DNA of 64,000 nt from NCBI GenBank assembly GCA_020853525.1, contig JADYYS010000033.1, positions 1-64,000 of the forward strand, given 5' to 3'. Below are positions 51,176 to 59,763 of the stretch, one piece after another; the stretch's first letter is position 1; every line of letters begins with the position of its first letter. Source of the stretch: Ardenticatenales bacterium (GTDB lineage: Bacteria; Chloroflexota; Anaerolineae; Epilineales; Epilineaceae). Position numbers and translations under genes: made by a program. A model generated the notes under the pieces. It was not told the origin of the DNA. It saw only the letters and a program-made list of their open reading frames with translations, and ran no database searches.

Positions 51176-52387
51176 ATGCCCATGCCCACCCCCACGCCAC
51201 CGACCCCCGCCGATGTCAGCATCCTCATCCTCACCCACAACGGCCGCTCCCACCTCCCCGCCGCCCTCACCGCCTGCCTCGCCCTCGACGGCCTGACGGA
51301 CAGCGCGTCCGTCATCGTCGCCGACAACGGCTCGTCTGACGGCGCCCTCGACCTCGTGGCCCGGGACTTCCCCGGCGTCACCCGCCTCGACCTAGGCGCG
51401 AACCTCGGCTTCGCGGCCGGCTACAACACCGCTGTATTGTTGCCGGCGTGCAATCGGCCCTGGCTCCTCTTCCTGAACGACGACACCGCCATCGACCGCC
51501 CCGCCCTCCGCGCCCTGTGCGATGCCCTCGCCCCCGGCGACGTCTGCGCCGGCGCCCGCCTCGTCGACTGGTCGGGCGCCCGCATCGACTTCGACGGCGG
51601 CGCCGCGTCGTGGACGGGGCACGGGCACCCCCTCCTTCACGGGCAGCGCATTCGCCCGCAACACACGCCCCCCCCGACCCGACCACAGCTCTTCGCGTGC
51701 GGCGCGGCGATGCTCGTCCACCGCCAGACCTTCCAATTCTTGGGTGGATTCGACGCCACCTACTTCATGTACTACGAAGACGTCGACTTCGGCTGGCGCC
51801 TCACCCTCGCCGGCCACGACGTTCGCCACGTCCCTTCCGCCGTCGTCCGGCATCGCGGCGGCGGCAGTGCGGACACGTTCGCGTCCGACGTGCGCGCCCG
51901 CTGGCACGAACGCAATGCCATCGCCAACGTCGTCAAGAACACGGCGGCCGACCACCTCACTCGCGTGCTCCCCGCCGCCCTCGCTCTGGCCGCCATCCGC
52001 GCCGGCGCGCCGCCGGACGTGATCGACTCAGCCGCCAGCTCGCTCGCACGCCGCATGCGACCGAACGACGTCACCCCCCCCTCCCCTCTGCCCCTACCAG
52101 ACGAAGACTGGCCCGGCTGGCCCCACCTCGTCCCGCTCGCCCTCGACTGGCCCACCCTCGCCGCCGCCCGCGCCGCTATCCGCCCGCGCTGGACCCGCTC
52201 GCCCGCCGACGTCGTCGCGCGCCTAGGCCGGCCGTGGGCGCCGATTCCGCCGACCCCCGACGGCTGGGCCGCGCTCCGCCGCGCCGCCGCAGCATTTGAA
52301 CTGGAGGCCATCTACGGCCCCACCGACGCGCACGCCGGCCTCCGCCGCCGCCTCCACGGCCGCCTCCGCCGCGCACTCCGCCGATGA
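51176..52387 (+). CDS. GT2 family glycosyltransferase
   Basis: A 403-residue GT-A enzyme: VSILILTHNGRSHLPAALTACLAL, VIVADNGSSDGALDLV, NLGFAAGYNTAV, LNDDTAIDRPALRAL (metal-binding DxD-like), and MLVHRQTFQFLGGFDATYFMYYEDVDFGWRLTLAGHDVRHVP. This is the rhamnosyltransferase-like GT2 pattern. A C-terminal extension of about 130 residues is Pro/Arg-rich. The stop overlaps the next GT2 gene by four bases; the two probably add successive sugars. Confidence 0.9.
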   Translation: MPMPTPTPPTPADVSILILTHNGRSHLPAALTACLALDGLTDSASVIVADNGSSDGALDLVARDFPGVTRLDLGANLGFAAGYNTAVLLPACNRPWLLFLNDDTAIDRPALRALCDALAPGDVCAGARLVDWSGARIDFDGGAASWTGHGHPLLHGQRIRPQHTPPPTRPQLFACGAAMLVHRQTFQFLGGFDATYFMYYEDVDFGWRLTLAGHDVRHVPSAVVRHRGGGSADTFASDVRARWHERNAIANVVKNTAADHLTRVLPAALALAAIRAGAPPDVIDSAASSLARRMRPNDVTPPSPLPLPDEDWPGWPHLVPLALDWPTLAAARAAIRPRWTRSPADVVARLGRPWAPIPPTPDGWAALRRAAAAFELEAIYGPTDAHAGLRRRLHGRLRRALRR

Positions 52388-53562
52388 CCCAAGCCGAACC
52401 GCCCGACGTTCCCGACGACGTTCCCGACGACGCTCCCGTCGACGTGATCGTCGTCGCCTGGAACAACCGCGCTTACCTCGCCGACCTCCTGCCCGCCCTC
52501 TTCGCGCAAACGCACCCACCCCACCGCGTCATCGTCGTCGACAACGGCTCGACGGACGGAACGCCGAACTGGCTTGCGGCACACTGGCCCGATGTCGACC
52601 TCGTCGCGCTCGACGCCAACCTCGGCTTCGCCGCGGCCAACAACCGCGGCCTGGCCCGCAGCGACACGCCGTGGGTGGCCCTCGTGAACAGCGACACGGT
52701 CCCCGAACCCCTGTGGCTATCCGCCCTCGTCGCCGCAGGCGAGACCAATCCGCGCATCGGCAGCGTCGCCAGCCTCATGCTGTTCATGGATCGGCCGAAC
52801 ATCGTCAACTCCGCCGGCATCGCCGTCGACCCGACCGGCATCGCCTGGGACTGGCTCGGCGGCGCGCGCGTCGACGACCTGCCGTTCGTCATCGGACCCG
52901 CTCCGTTCGACGCCGACGCGGACACGAAGTCGCTGGCCATCGACGCCGATACGATGCCCTTCGAACTCGACGTCCCTCCGGTGCCGGTCTTCGGCGCGTC
53001 CGCCGGCGCCGCGCTCTACCGGCGCGCCGCGATCGACGACATCGCGATGCCGCCCGCCGTCGGCGACGACCGCGATGCCTCATCGCTCCAGCTGTTCGAC
53101 GAGGCGTACTTCATGTACCTCGAGGACGTCGACGTCGCCTGGCGACTGCGGCTGCGCGGCTGGGACAGCGTGCTGGCGCCGGGCGCCCGCATCCGACACG
53201 TCGGCAGCGGCACGTCGGGCGAGGGCTCGCCGTTCAAGAACCGACTGCTGGCGCGCAACAAGGTCTGGACGGTCCTCAAGAACTACCCGACCTGGCCGCT
53301 GCTCATGCGCCTGGCGCTCGTCGTCGCGTACGACGTCGCCTCCGTGCCGTACCGCGTCGTCGTGAACGGCCAGACCGCGGCGCTGCGCGGCCGCGTGGAC
53401 GCGCTCGTCGGCGCACGCCACGCCCTGCGCGAGCGGCGGCGGGTCCAGGCGGCGCGGACGGCCCGGTGGGCGTCGATCCGAGCCGCGATGGCCTCCGTTG
53501 CCACCCCTTGGTCCGTTGCGGCGCGCTATCGCCACCTCCGTCCCGGTCCGACAGAGCGGTAA
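52384..53562 (+). CDS. GT2 family glycosyltransferase
   Basis: A 392-residue GT-A enzyme: VDVIVVAWNNRAYLADLLPAL, VIVVDNGSTDGTPNWLA, NLGFAAANNRGL, LVNSDTVPEPLWL, and FDEAYFMYLEDVDVAWRLRLRGWDSVLAPGARIRHVGSG. It is clearly related to the upstream GT2 protein. Between the two conserved parts is an insert of about 80 residues (RVDDLPFVIGPAPFDADADTKSLAIDADTMPFELD). The N-terminus has a DVPDDVPDDAPVD repeat encoded by 12-base units. ATG 52384 overlaps the preceding stop. Confidence 0.9.
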   Translation: MTQAEPPDVPDDVPDDAPVDVIVVAWNNRAYLADLLPALFAQTHPPHRVIVVDNGSTDGTPNWLAAHWPDVDLVALDANLGFAAANNRGLARSDTPWVALVNSDTVPEPLWLSALVAAGETNPRIGSVASLMLFMDRPNIVNSAGIAVDPTGIAWDWLGGARVDDLPFVIGPAPFDADADTKSLAIDADTMPFELDVPPVPVFGASAGAALYRRAAIDDIAMPPAVGDDRDASSLQLFDEAYFMYLEDVDVAWRLRLRGWDSVLAPGARIRHVGSGTSGEGSPFKNRLLARNKVWTVLKNYPTWPLLMRLALVVAYDVASVPYRVVVNGQTAALRGRVDALVGARHALRERRRVQAARTARWASIRAAMASVATPWSVAARYRHLRPGPTER

Positions 53563-53760
53563 CGGCGCGCCCCCCGCAGGAGACGAATTCCCGCCACCAT
53601 GCGTACCCCGCCAGCGCAGACCACGTTGTACACGCATGGAAGCGTGCACCGCACAATTCGGATGCCCACCGCCCGCCGCCGCCACGAAGGGGTGCGACGC
53701 CGGGTCGAACAGGCGCCACAATCGGGCCCGGCCACGCGCCGCCCGCCGAGCTGATGAACG

Positions 53761-54717
53761 ATGATGAACACGCACAATCATCCCACCGACGACCTGACGA
53801 ACGTCATCGCCGGGCTGTCCCCTCAGCGCCGCCGAGACGTCGCCATCGCGCGCGCCGTGGCGGCCGAAGCCGCCGCCCTCCTGATCGGCCATACCGGCCA
53901 TCACGCCGTCTGCCACAAGCCGGACGGCAGCATCGTCACCGCGGCCGATATCGCGTCGGACCGGCTGATCGCCGCTCGCCTCCGCGCCGCGTGCCCCGGC
54001 GACACGATCCTTTCCGAGGAGTCGACCGCCCACTTCGAAGGCGGCCGAACGTGGGTCATCGACCCGCTCGACGGGACGACGAACTTCACCGCCGGTCTGC
54101 CGATCTGGGGCGTCACGCTCGCGCTGCTCGAGGACGGCGTCCCGACGGTCGGCGTCAGCGTCTTCCCGCGGCTCGGCCTCGACTTCACGGCGATCGCCGG
54201 CTGCGGGGCGTTCGCCGGATCGTCCCGCATCGGCCCGCATCGCGCCGATGATCCTGCCGCCGGTCAGCCTCGAGCCGGCCAGCCGCCTTCTCCCGACCGC
54301 GCGCGCGGTCACAACCCGTCGGGAAGGCTCGGCATCGGGCCGGACGATCTGATCGCCCAGTGCAGCCGGACGGCATCCCGCTGGCAACTCCACCTCCCGG
54401 CGACGCGCCGGACGCTCGGCAGCACCGCGTTCCACCTGGCGCTGGTGGCCGCCGGGACGTGCCGGGCCAGCGTCACGATGGACGCCGGCATCTGGGACGT
54501 CGCGGCCGGCTGGCTCCTCGTCACGGAGACGGGCGGCACGGTCTCCGACGACGCGGGCCAGTCGCCGTGGCCGCTCGCGGCGGGCGACTGGTCGCAGAGA
54601 CGCATCAGCGTGATCGCCGCCGCCGATGCCGCCTCTCACGGCGCCGTCCGCCACGCGATCACGCCGGTGGAGGACGGTCGGTCGGGCGATGACGGTGGTG
54701 TGCGCACGGCCGCTTGA
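53761..54717 (+). CDS. Inositol monophosphatase family protein
   Basis: A 318-residue protein with the Mg2+ phosphatase motifs: ILSEES (E86-E87), WVIDPLDGTTNF (98-109) and the C-terminal MDAGIWDVAAGWLLVTETGG. The family removes phosphate from inositol phosphate, PAP or histidinol phosphate. All metal ligands are present. An Ala/Pro/Arg-rich insert of about 45 residues (around 160-205) is not usual for the family. Starts at 53761 and 53764 are equivalent; no clear ribosome-binding site. It ends three bases from the convergent next gene. Confidence 0.88.
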   Translation: MMNTHNHPTDDLTNVIAGLSPQRRRDVAIARAVAAEAAALLIGHTGHHAVCHKPDGSIVTAADIASDRLIAARLRAACPGDTILSEESTAHFEGGRTWVIDPLDGTTNFTAGLPIWGVTLALLEDGVPTVGVSVFPRLGLDFTAIAGCGAFAGSSRIGPHRADDPAAGQPRAGQPPSPDRARGHNPSGRLGIGPDDLIAQCSRTASRWQLHLPATRRTLGSTAFHLALVAAGTCRASVTMDAGIWDVAAGWLLVTETGGTVSDDAGQSPWPLAAGDWSQRRISVIAAADAASHGAVRHAITPVEDGRSGDDGGVRTAA

Positions 54718-54720
54718 CGG

Positions 54721-55518
54721 TCAGGCGCGAACCCCCGCTCGGCGTGGCCACGCCCGCGCGAGCATCCGCGACAGCCACGCACCCAGGCCGGCGCCGAGGC
54801 CGAGGAACAGCAGCCCGCGCGCCCACTCCGGCAGGAACTGCAGCGTGAGCAGGAACGCCGGGCGCTGCAACGGCCCCGGTACGCCGACGTTCTCGTACAG
54901 TTCGCGCAGGAAGAACGCCAGCGCCAGCGAGACCGCCAACCCGGCGACGGTGACGAGCGCGAACACGCGCACCAGATCGCGCTGCGTGAGCGCCGGCGGA
55001 CGGGCGCGCTCCTCGTGCTGGAGATGCGGGTCGTACGGGAACGCCCCCAGCGCCTCGGTCTGCGCCAGCTCGTCGACGATGTAGGCGGCCGCGGTGCGCA
55101 GATCGCGCGCCACGGCAAAGCCCTTGTCGTCCGGCTCGCTCGGTCCGAGGACGTCACTGAGCGTTCGGTCGCCGAGGACGAGCACCGCACGGCAGCCGGC
55201 GGCATCGGCGACAGCCAGCGCCGACGGGTCGGCGGCGACGAAGAACATCGACCTCAGCGGCACACCTGCCCGGCCCGCCGCCTCGGCCAGCGCATCGAGC
55301 CGGTCGTCGACGTCGGATGAGCGGGTGCCGTCCGGCGCGGCCCTGAGGTCGAGCCGCGGTGCGACGAGCGGCAGCGCCAGCGCGATCTCAGGACGCTCGC
55401 CGTCGCCCGGCACGCTGACGAACAGCGGCGGCACACCGGCGTCGGACAAGGCGGCCAGCCCGACGGCAGCCTCGGGGTCGATCGGGAAGACGTCGGACAG
55501 GATGAGCACGTTGGCCAT
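54721..55518 (-). CDS. Membrane protein with degenerate HAD-like N-terminal domain
   Basis: A 265-residue protein. The N-terminal half (MANVLILSDVFPIDPEAAVGLAAL.. RSMFFVAADPSALAVADAAGCRAVLVLGDRTLSDVLGP) resembles the closing part of HAD phosphatases of the histidinol-phosphatase/GmhB type, but the nucleophile D-x-D motif is missing. A linker (HEERARPPALTQRDLVRVF) leads to two membrane helices at the C-terminus. I do not recognise a characterised family. ATG 55518 is used because a TATCGT box ends six bases upstream. Confidence 0.65.
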   Translation of the reverse strand: MANVLILSDVFPIDPEAAVGLAALSDAGVPPLFVSVPGDGERPEIALALPLVAPRLDLRAAPDGTRSSDVDDRLDALAEAAGRAGVPLRSMFFVAADPSALAVADAAGCRAVLVLGDRTLSDVLGPSEPDDKGFAVARDLRTAAAYIVDELAQTEALGAFPYDPHLQHEERARPPALTQRDLVRVFALVTVAGLAVSLALAFFLRELYENVGVPGPLQRPAFLLTLQFLPEWARGLLFLGLGAGLGAWLSRMLARAWPRRAGVRA

Positions 55519-55524
55519 GGGCGT

Positions 55525-55530
55525 ACGATA
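55525..55530 (-). promoter_or_regulatory. -10 box TATCGT, leaderless pattern
   Basis: TATCGT on the minus strand ends six bases before ATG 55518. Confidence 0.35.
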
Positions 55531-55685
55531 CCACAGGGTGGGCAAGGCAGTTCACGCGACGCGTCGTGCCGCGTTCCGCCGCCCCATCATCGCCGCATCC
55601 CGCCGCAGGATCACCCGGCAATCTTCGCGATGCGCACCGTGCTGTCGCATTATTGGCGCAACCCCGTCGCCGATCACGGTGTAGC

Positions 55686-55701
55686 TTAAGGTACATTAAG
55701 G
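55686..55701. promoter_or_regulatory. TTAAGG direct repeat in divergent promoter region
   Basis: TTAAGG occurs twice, ten bases apart (55686-55691, 55696-55701), in the 382-base gap 55519-55900 between a membrane protein gene and the histidine kinase gene. It is the most AT-rich point of that gap, with GCATTATTGGC just upstream (55648-55658). It may be a promoter or regulator site; nothing else is evident in the gap. Confidence 0.35.
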
Positions 55702-55900
55702 CGCCGCCGCGCAAGGCGCTTCGCTCGTCGCCCATCCCATCCGCACGTTCACACGCCCGCCCATGCGTGGCCAGCCATCGGATCGAGTTCCCGCCCACCC
55801 TCGCGCGGCCCGCATCCGCCTTCCCCGGCGGCATGCACGCGCCACCTCGTCTCTCGTCGCCTGCACTCGCCCGATCCCCACCCCGCGATAAGGAGGCCCT

Positions 55901-57682
55901 ATGACGAAGCACGGCAGCCCCCACCCGAGCTTCGGCGACTTGCCGCACACGCCCCGCTCGACTGTTCCCGAAGTGCCGACACCGGACCAGTCGGTCGATC
56001 CGTCCCCCGCCCTCGCCGCCGCCCGCGTCTCTCTCGGTCGTGACCACGCCGTCCTCGAAGCCGACGCCGGCTTCGAGGACCTCCTCGGCCTGGCCGGCGA
56101 TGAGCTGTACGGGCGCTCCCTCTTCGACTTCATCTTCCCCGCCGAACGCCGCGCGGTCGCCGACCGCCTCAACTACGCCGTCGCCTGTCGCCACGACCGA
56201 ATCGGCTGCCTCGCCCTCCGCCGCGCGGACGACCACGCCGTCCACATCGACGCCGTGCTGCGCTATGAAACAACGGGCGGCGAAGGGCTCTGGCTCCGGT
56301 GCAGTCGCCTGACGGGCGCGCTCGTCGCCGCAGCCGGACCGCACGGGGACGGCTCGCCGACTTCAGCGGCGGCGACGGTGCCGACGGTGCCGACGGTGCC
56401 GACGACTTCTGCGACGGCGGCGGCACCGCACGCATCGTCGCTTTCGTCGTCGTCCGTGACGCCGTCGTCCAGACCGTCGTCGGCGCCGTCGAACCCCGCG
56501 CCCGTCCCCGCGCCCGTCCCGCTGTCCGCCGTTGCCGACGACGGTCTGGACGACGCGAGCCGCCAGGTCCTCCGCCTCGAGGACGTCCGCGGCGGGGCGA
56601 TGCTGGTCGTCGGTGCGGCCGGCCAGGTGCTGGCAGGGACGTCGGCGGCGGCGACTCGCATCGGCTGGCCGGTCGATCTGCTGGCCGGACAGACCGTCGA
56701 CAGCCTCTTCGTCCTAAGCCCGACCGCGCGTGAGCAGCTGCACGACGCCGTGCGCTCCGGCCGGCGCCAGATGGTGCCGGCCAGCATCGTCAGCGGCCTG
56801 GCGCTGGCGAACCTGGAGTGGCTGCCGGCGCAGCGGGCCGGCTACGGCTTCCTGTCGATCCTGTCCGTCCAGATGACCGCCGGCTCGGACGAGCACACGC
56901 TGGCGCTCCAGCAGGCCGTCCGCCTCCTGTGGCACGACGCCGGCGACTCCGCCACCGCGCTCGTCCTCGGCACGGAGAACCTCGCGTCCCTCCTCGGCGC
57001 GGACGGGCGCCGCCCGGGTGCGGCGAGCATGGCCGGCGCGCTGATCCGCCACGCGCGGATGATCCACCAGGCGATGGCCGAGGTCCGCCGCGTCGAGAAC
57101 GGCACGCCGGTCGAACTCGAGCCGGTCGACCTGAACGATACGATCACGGCGTACGTCGCGGCCGTCCAGCCGTCCGCTGCCGCCGCGTCCATCACCCTGC
57201 GCGCCGAGCTGGCGCCGGGGGTGTTCGTGCGCTCGACGGAGCTGCGCATCCGGAGCATCGTCCGCAACCTCGTCACGAACGCGTGCCAGGCCCTCGCAAG
57301 CCGGCCCGGCGGCGGCACGGTGGAGATCACGACGGCGCCGGCTGAAGGCGAGTCCGGTCCCGGCGTCCAGCTCGTCGTCCGCGACGACGGTCCCGGGATG
57401 TCGGACGCCCTCAGCCGCGTCATCTTCGAGCCGGGCCTGAGCAACCGCCACGGCGGCACGGGCGTCGGCTTGAACCTCGTGCGCCAATTCATCGTCGAGA
57501 GCGGCGGCGCGGTGCAGCCGCTGTCCAGGCCGGGCGAGGGAACGGCCTTCGTCATCTGGCTGCCGGTCGTCCCCCCGGACAGTGTCGCCCCCGACAATGT
57601 CGCCCCCGACAGTGTCGCCCACGACAGCATCCACCCCGACAGCATCCACCCCGACAGCACGCCAACGGAGGCCCGGCCATGA
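55901..57682 (+). CDS. PAS-domain sensor histidine kinase
   Basis: A 593-residue soluble kinase with no membrane helix. PAS 1 (about 45-135), a low-complexity linker (150-210: TVPTVPTVP, SSLSSSSVTPSS, PAPVPAPVP), PAS 2 (about 225-325), a dimerisation helix with probable phospho-accepting H345 (RLLWHDAGDSAT, a shortened form of the usual H-E/D-x-x-x-P box) and an ATPase domain with N box LVTNACQAL, G1 RDDGPGMSD and G2 GGTGVGLNLV. The tail has DSVAPDNVAPDS/IHPDS repeats. SD AAGGAGG precedes ATG 55901. The stop overlaps the response regulator start, so the two form a cytoplasmic-sensing two-component system. Confidence 0.9.
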   Translation: MTKHGSPHPSFGDLPHTPRSTVPEVPTPDQSVDPSPALAAARVSLGRDHAVLEADAGFEDLLGLAGDELYGRSLFDFIFPAERRAVADRLNYAVACRHDRIGCLALRRADDHAVHIDAVLRYETTGGEGLWLRCSRLTGALVAAAGPHGDGSPTSAAATVPTVPTVPTTSATAAAPHASSLSSSSVTPSSRPSSAPSNPAPVPAPVPLSAVADDGLDDASRQVLRLEDVRGGAMLVVGAAGQVLAGTSAAATRIGWPVDLLAGQTVDSLFVLSPTAREQLHDAVRSGRRQMVPASIVSGLALANLEWLPAQRAGYGFLSILSVQMTAGSDEHTLALQQAVRLLWHDAGDSATALVLGTENLASLLGADGRRPGAASMAGALIRHARMIHQAMAEVRRVENGTPVELEPVDLNDTITAYVAAVQPSAAAASITLRAELAPGVFVRSTELRIRSIVRNLVTNACQALASRPGGGTVEITTAPAEGESGPGVQLVVRDDGPGMSDALSRVIFEPGLSNRHGGTGVGLNLVRQFIVESGGAVQPLSRPGEGTAFVIWLPVVPPDSVAPDNVAPDSVAHDSIHPDSIHPDSTPTEARP

Positions 57683-59154
57683 CCCCCCCCACCCTGCTGG
57701 TCGTCGACGACGAATCGATCTTCCGCGACCGGATCGCGCGGGCGCTTGCCCCGGCGGGCTACCGGATCCTCCAGGCCGAGGATGAATCCGGAGCGCAGCG
57801 GATCATCGAGAGCGAGTCGCTCGACATGGCCTTTCTCGACCTGACGCTCAGGAACGAGGACTCCACCGCACCGCTGACGGACCGCGGCGGCTGGCGGATC
57901 TTCACGCGGCTGCGGCACCTGGCGCCCGAGGTTTCGGTCGTCGTCGTCACCAGCGACGGCGCTGCCGGCACGGCCGTCCGACTGCTGCAGCAGGGCGCCC
58001 TGGACTACTACGAGAAGCACGGCCTGACCCGCCGCTCCGCCGACGCCGATCTGCAGCGCCTGGCCGAGGTCGGCATCGCCCGCACCCGCGTCGGCCGCAC
58101 GGCACCCGCCGTCCCGTCGGACAAGCATCCGGCCGACGGCGAACCGTGGGTCGGCGGCGAGACGGCGGCGATGCGTGAGGTCGAGCGGCGCGTCGCGTCG
58201 TTCGCGCCGTTCGACATCGGCGTGCTGATCCTTGGCAAGAACGGCACGGGCAAGGACATGCTGGCCGAGGAAATCCACCGCCGCTCGCCGCGCGGCGGCC
58301 GAAAGATGGTGGCGGTGAACTGCGCAGCCATCCCGCGCGACCTGCTGGAGAGCCAGCTGTTCGGGCACGAGAAGGGCTCGTTCAGCGGCGCCATCGACAA
58401 GCACATCGGCTTGATGGAGGCGGCGAGCGGCAGCACGCTCTTCCTCGACGAGATCGCCGAGATGGACGCCGACCTGCAGGCCAAGTTGCTCCGGGCCTTG
58501 CAGCACAAGCGGATCCGCCGCGTCGGCGGCACCCAGGAGATCGATATCGACGTCCGCATCGTCACGGCGACGAACCAGGACATCGCCGCGGCGCTCGAGA
58601 GCGGCGCGCTGCGCACGGACCTCTACTACCGTATCGCCGGCACGGAGATCACGCTGCCGAGCCTCACCGAGCGGCTCGGCGACATCATCGCCCTCGCGCA
58701 GCACTTCCTCGCGATCGAACGGGCGGCCTTCAACCCCGACGCCACGGGCTTCACACCGGCTGCGCAGCACGCGCTGTGCGCCTACGACTGGCCGGGCAAC
58801 GTCCGCCAGCTCCGCAGCGAGGTGATCAGCGGCCTGATCCTGTCCCGCGGCCGGGCGGAGATCGACATCGCCCATCTCTCGCCCAAGGTCACGATCGGCC
58901 ATCTGCCCGGCGCCGCCCTCGAACCGTCCATTCACGCCCGCCTGGCCGCCGGCCTGCCCGCCATGCTGCCGCCGGACGGCCTGCCGCTCGTCGAGCTCCG
59001 CGACGCCTGGGAGCGCAGCATGATCGAGCAGGCGCTCGTGCGCCATGCCGGCAACATCGCCGCCGTCGCCCGGACGCTGCATGTCTCGCGCGATCAGGTG
59101 ACCCACCGCTGCCAAAAGTTCGGCCTCGATCCGCGGGCGTTCCTGGACGCTTGA
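57679..59154 (+). CDS. Sigma-54-type response regulator (NtrC family)
   Basis: A 491-residue regulator: receiver (1-125; acidic D10-D11, phospho-acceptor D54 in FLDLTL), AAA+ domain (about 158-390; Walker A GKNGTGKD 186-193, loop HEKGSFSGAID 230-240, Walker B TLFLDEI) and a C-terminal Fis-type helix-turn-helix (about 445-485; AGNIAAVARTLHVSRDQVTHRCQKFGL). The sigma-54 contact loop, normally GAFTGA, reads GSFSGA; single-site variants at these positions are known in working members. A sigma-54 promoter lies 129 bases after its stop, so activation of the following genes is the simplest role. Confidence 0.92.
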   Translation: MTPPTLLVVDDESIFRDRIARALAPAGYRILQAEDESGAQRIIESESLDMAFLDLTLRNEDSTAPLTDRGGWRIFTRLRHLAPEVSVVVVTSDGAAGTAVRLLQQGALDYYEKHGLTRRSADADLQRLAEVGIARTRVGRTAPAVPSDKHPADGEPWVGGETAAMREVERRVASFAPFDIGVLILGKNGTGKDMLAEEIHRRSPRGGRKMVAVNCAAIPRDLLESQLFGHEKGSFSGAIDKHIGLMEAASGSTLFLDEIAEMDADLQAKLLRALQHKRIRRVGGTQEIDIDVRIVTATNQDIAAALESGALRTDLYYRIAGTEITLPSLTERLGDIIALAQHFLAIERAAFNPDATGFTPAAQHALCAYDWPGNVRQLRSEVISGLILSRGRAEIDIAHLSPKVTIGHLPGAALEPSIHARLAAGLPAMLPPDGLPLVELRDAWERSMIEQALVRHAGNIAAVARTLHVSRDQVTHRCQKFGLDPRAFLDA

Positions 59155-59186
59155 GCGCGCGTGGGTGGCGGGAGGCGGGTGACGGA

Positions 59187-59209
59187 TTTTTCCGCGCCAT
59201 GGCTGGAAA
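59187..59209. promoter_or_regulatory. Candidate activator site (TTTCC..GGAAA inverted repeat)
   Basis: TTTTTCC (59187-59193) and GGAAA (59105 offset, i.e. 59205-59209) flank CCATGG near the centre of symmetry, about 75-95 bases upstream of the sigma-54 promoter, where enhancer-type activators usually bind. Inferred only from position and symmetry. Confidence 0.35.
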
Positions 59210-59212
59210 GTG

Positions 59213-59246
59213 ACGCGGTCGCCGACCCCTTCGGCGACCGCGTTTT
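59213..59246 (+). terminator. Intrinsic terminator of the response regulator gene
   Basis: ACGCGGTCGCCGA (59213-59225), loop CCCCT, TCGGCGACCGCGT (59231-59243), a perfect 13-pair stem followed by TTTT. Confidence 0.85.
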
Positions 59247-59282
59247 CCGTGGTCCACAGTTCACGCGCACGGCGGCAGCAGC

Positions 59283-59298
59283 TGGCACAACCCTTGCA
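59283..59298 (+). promoter_or_regulatory. Sigma-54 promoter TGGCACAACCCTTGCA
   Basis: GG at 59284-59285 and GC at 59296-59297 are separated by exactly ten bases, and 10 of 11 defined consensus bases (TGGCACG-N4-TTGC) match. It lies between the terminator of the sigma-54-type regulator and the small membrane protein gene (start 59389), leaving a leader of about 80 bases. Confidence 0.8.
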
Positions 59299-59388
59299 TG
59301 TGGGCCGCCCAGCGCCCCGCCCCGGGTCGTCACGATCAGCAGGCCCTTCGCGTTTCCAACGCCCGGGCGCACAATCACGGAGGCCAGC

Positions 59389-59709
59389 GTGTCAGCGGAT
59401 CTCATCGCCAACATCCGATCGGCCATGGCGCTTTCCGTCTTCGGCTTGGGCATCCTGTCCATTGTCGCCGGCGTCTGGACGATCCTCGCCCGCGAGTACC
59501 AGCAGACGATGCGCGGCATCGCGGCCCAGTCGAACCGGCTGCACGCCCGCAGCTTGGCCGAGGTCGGCGTCGTGCCGGTCCTCGACGCCTCGGCGCGGCT
59601 CGTCGAGTCGACGACGCAGCTGATCAAGACCGCCATGGGCATCGGTGCATTCCTTTGCCTCATCGGCTTGGCCATGTGCCTGATCTCGTTCTGGATGTTC
59701 TATCTCTAG
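59389..59709 (+). CDS. Small two-helix membrane protein downstream of the sigma-54 promoter
   Basis: A 106-residue protein: N-terminal membrane helix ALSVFGLGILSIVAGVWTI, a helical middle (REYQQTMRGIAAQSNRLHARSLAEVGVVPVLDASARLVESTTQLIKT) and a second helix MGIGAFLCLIGLAMCLISFWMFYL. The GTG start follows CGGAGG by five bases. It has no family I recognise. Its position makes it a likely direct target of the two-component system. Confidence 0.75.
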   Translation: MSADLIANIRSAMALSVFGLGILSIVAGVWTILAREYQQTMRGIAAQSNRLHARSLAEVGVVPVLDASARLVESTTQLIKTAMGIGAFLCLIGLAMCLISFWMFYL

Positions 59710-59763
59710 GCCTGTTGCCGACCCGCAAGCGACGCACCCGGGAACCCCACCACGGAGCACGCG

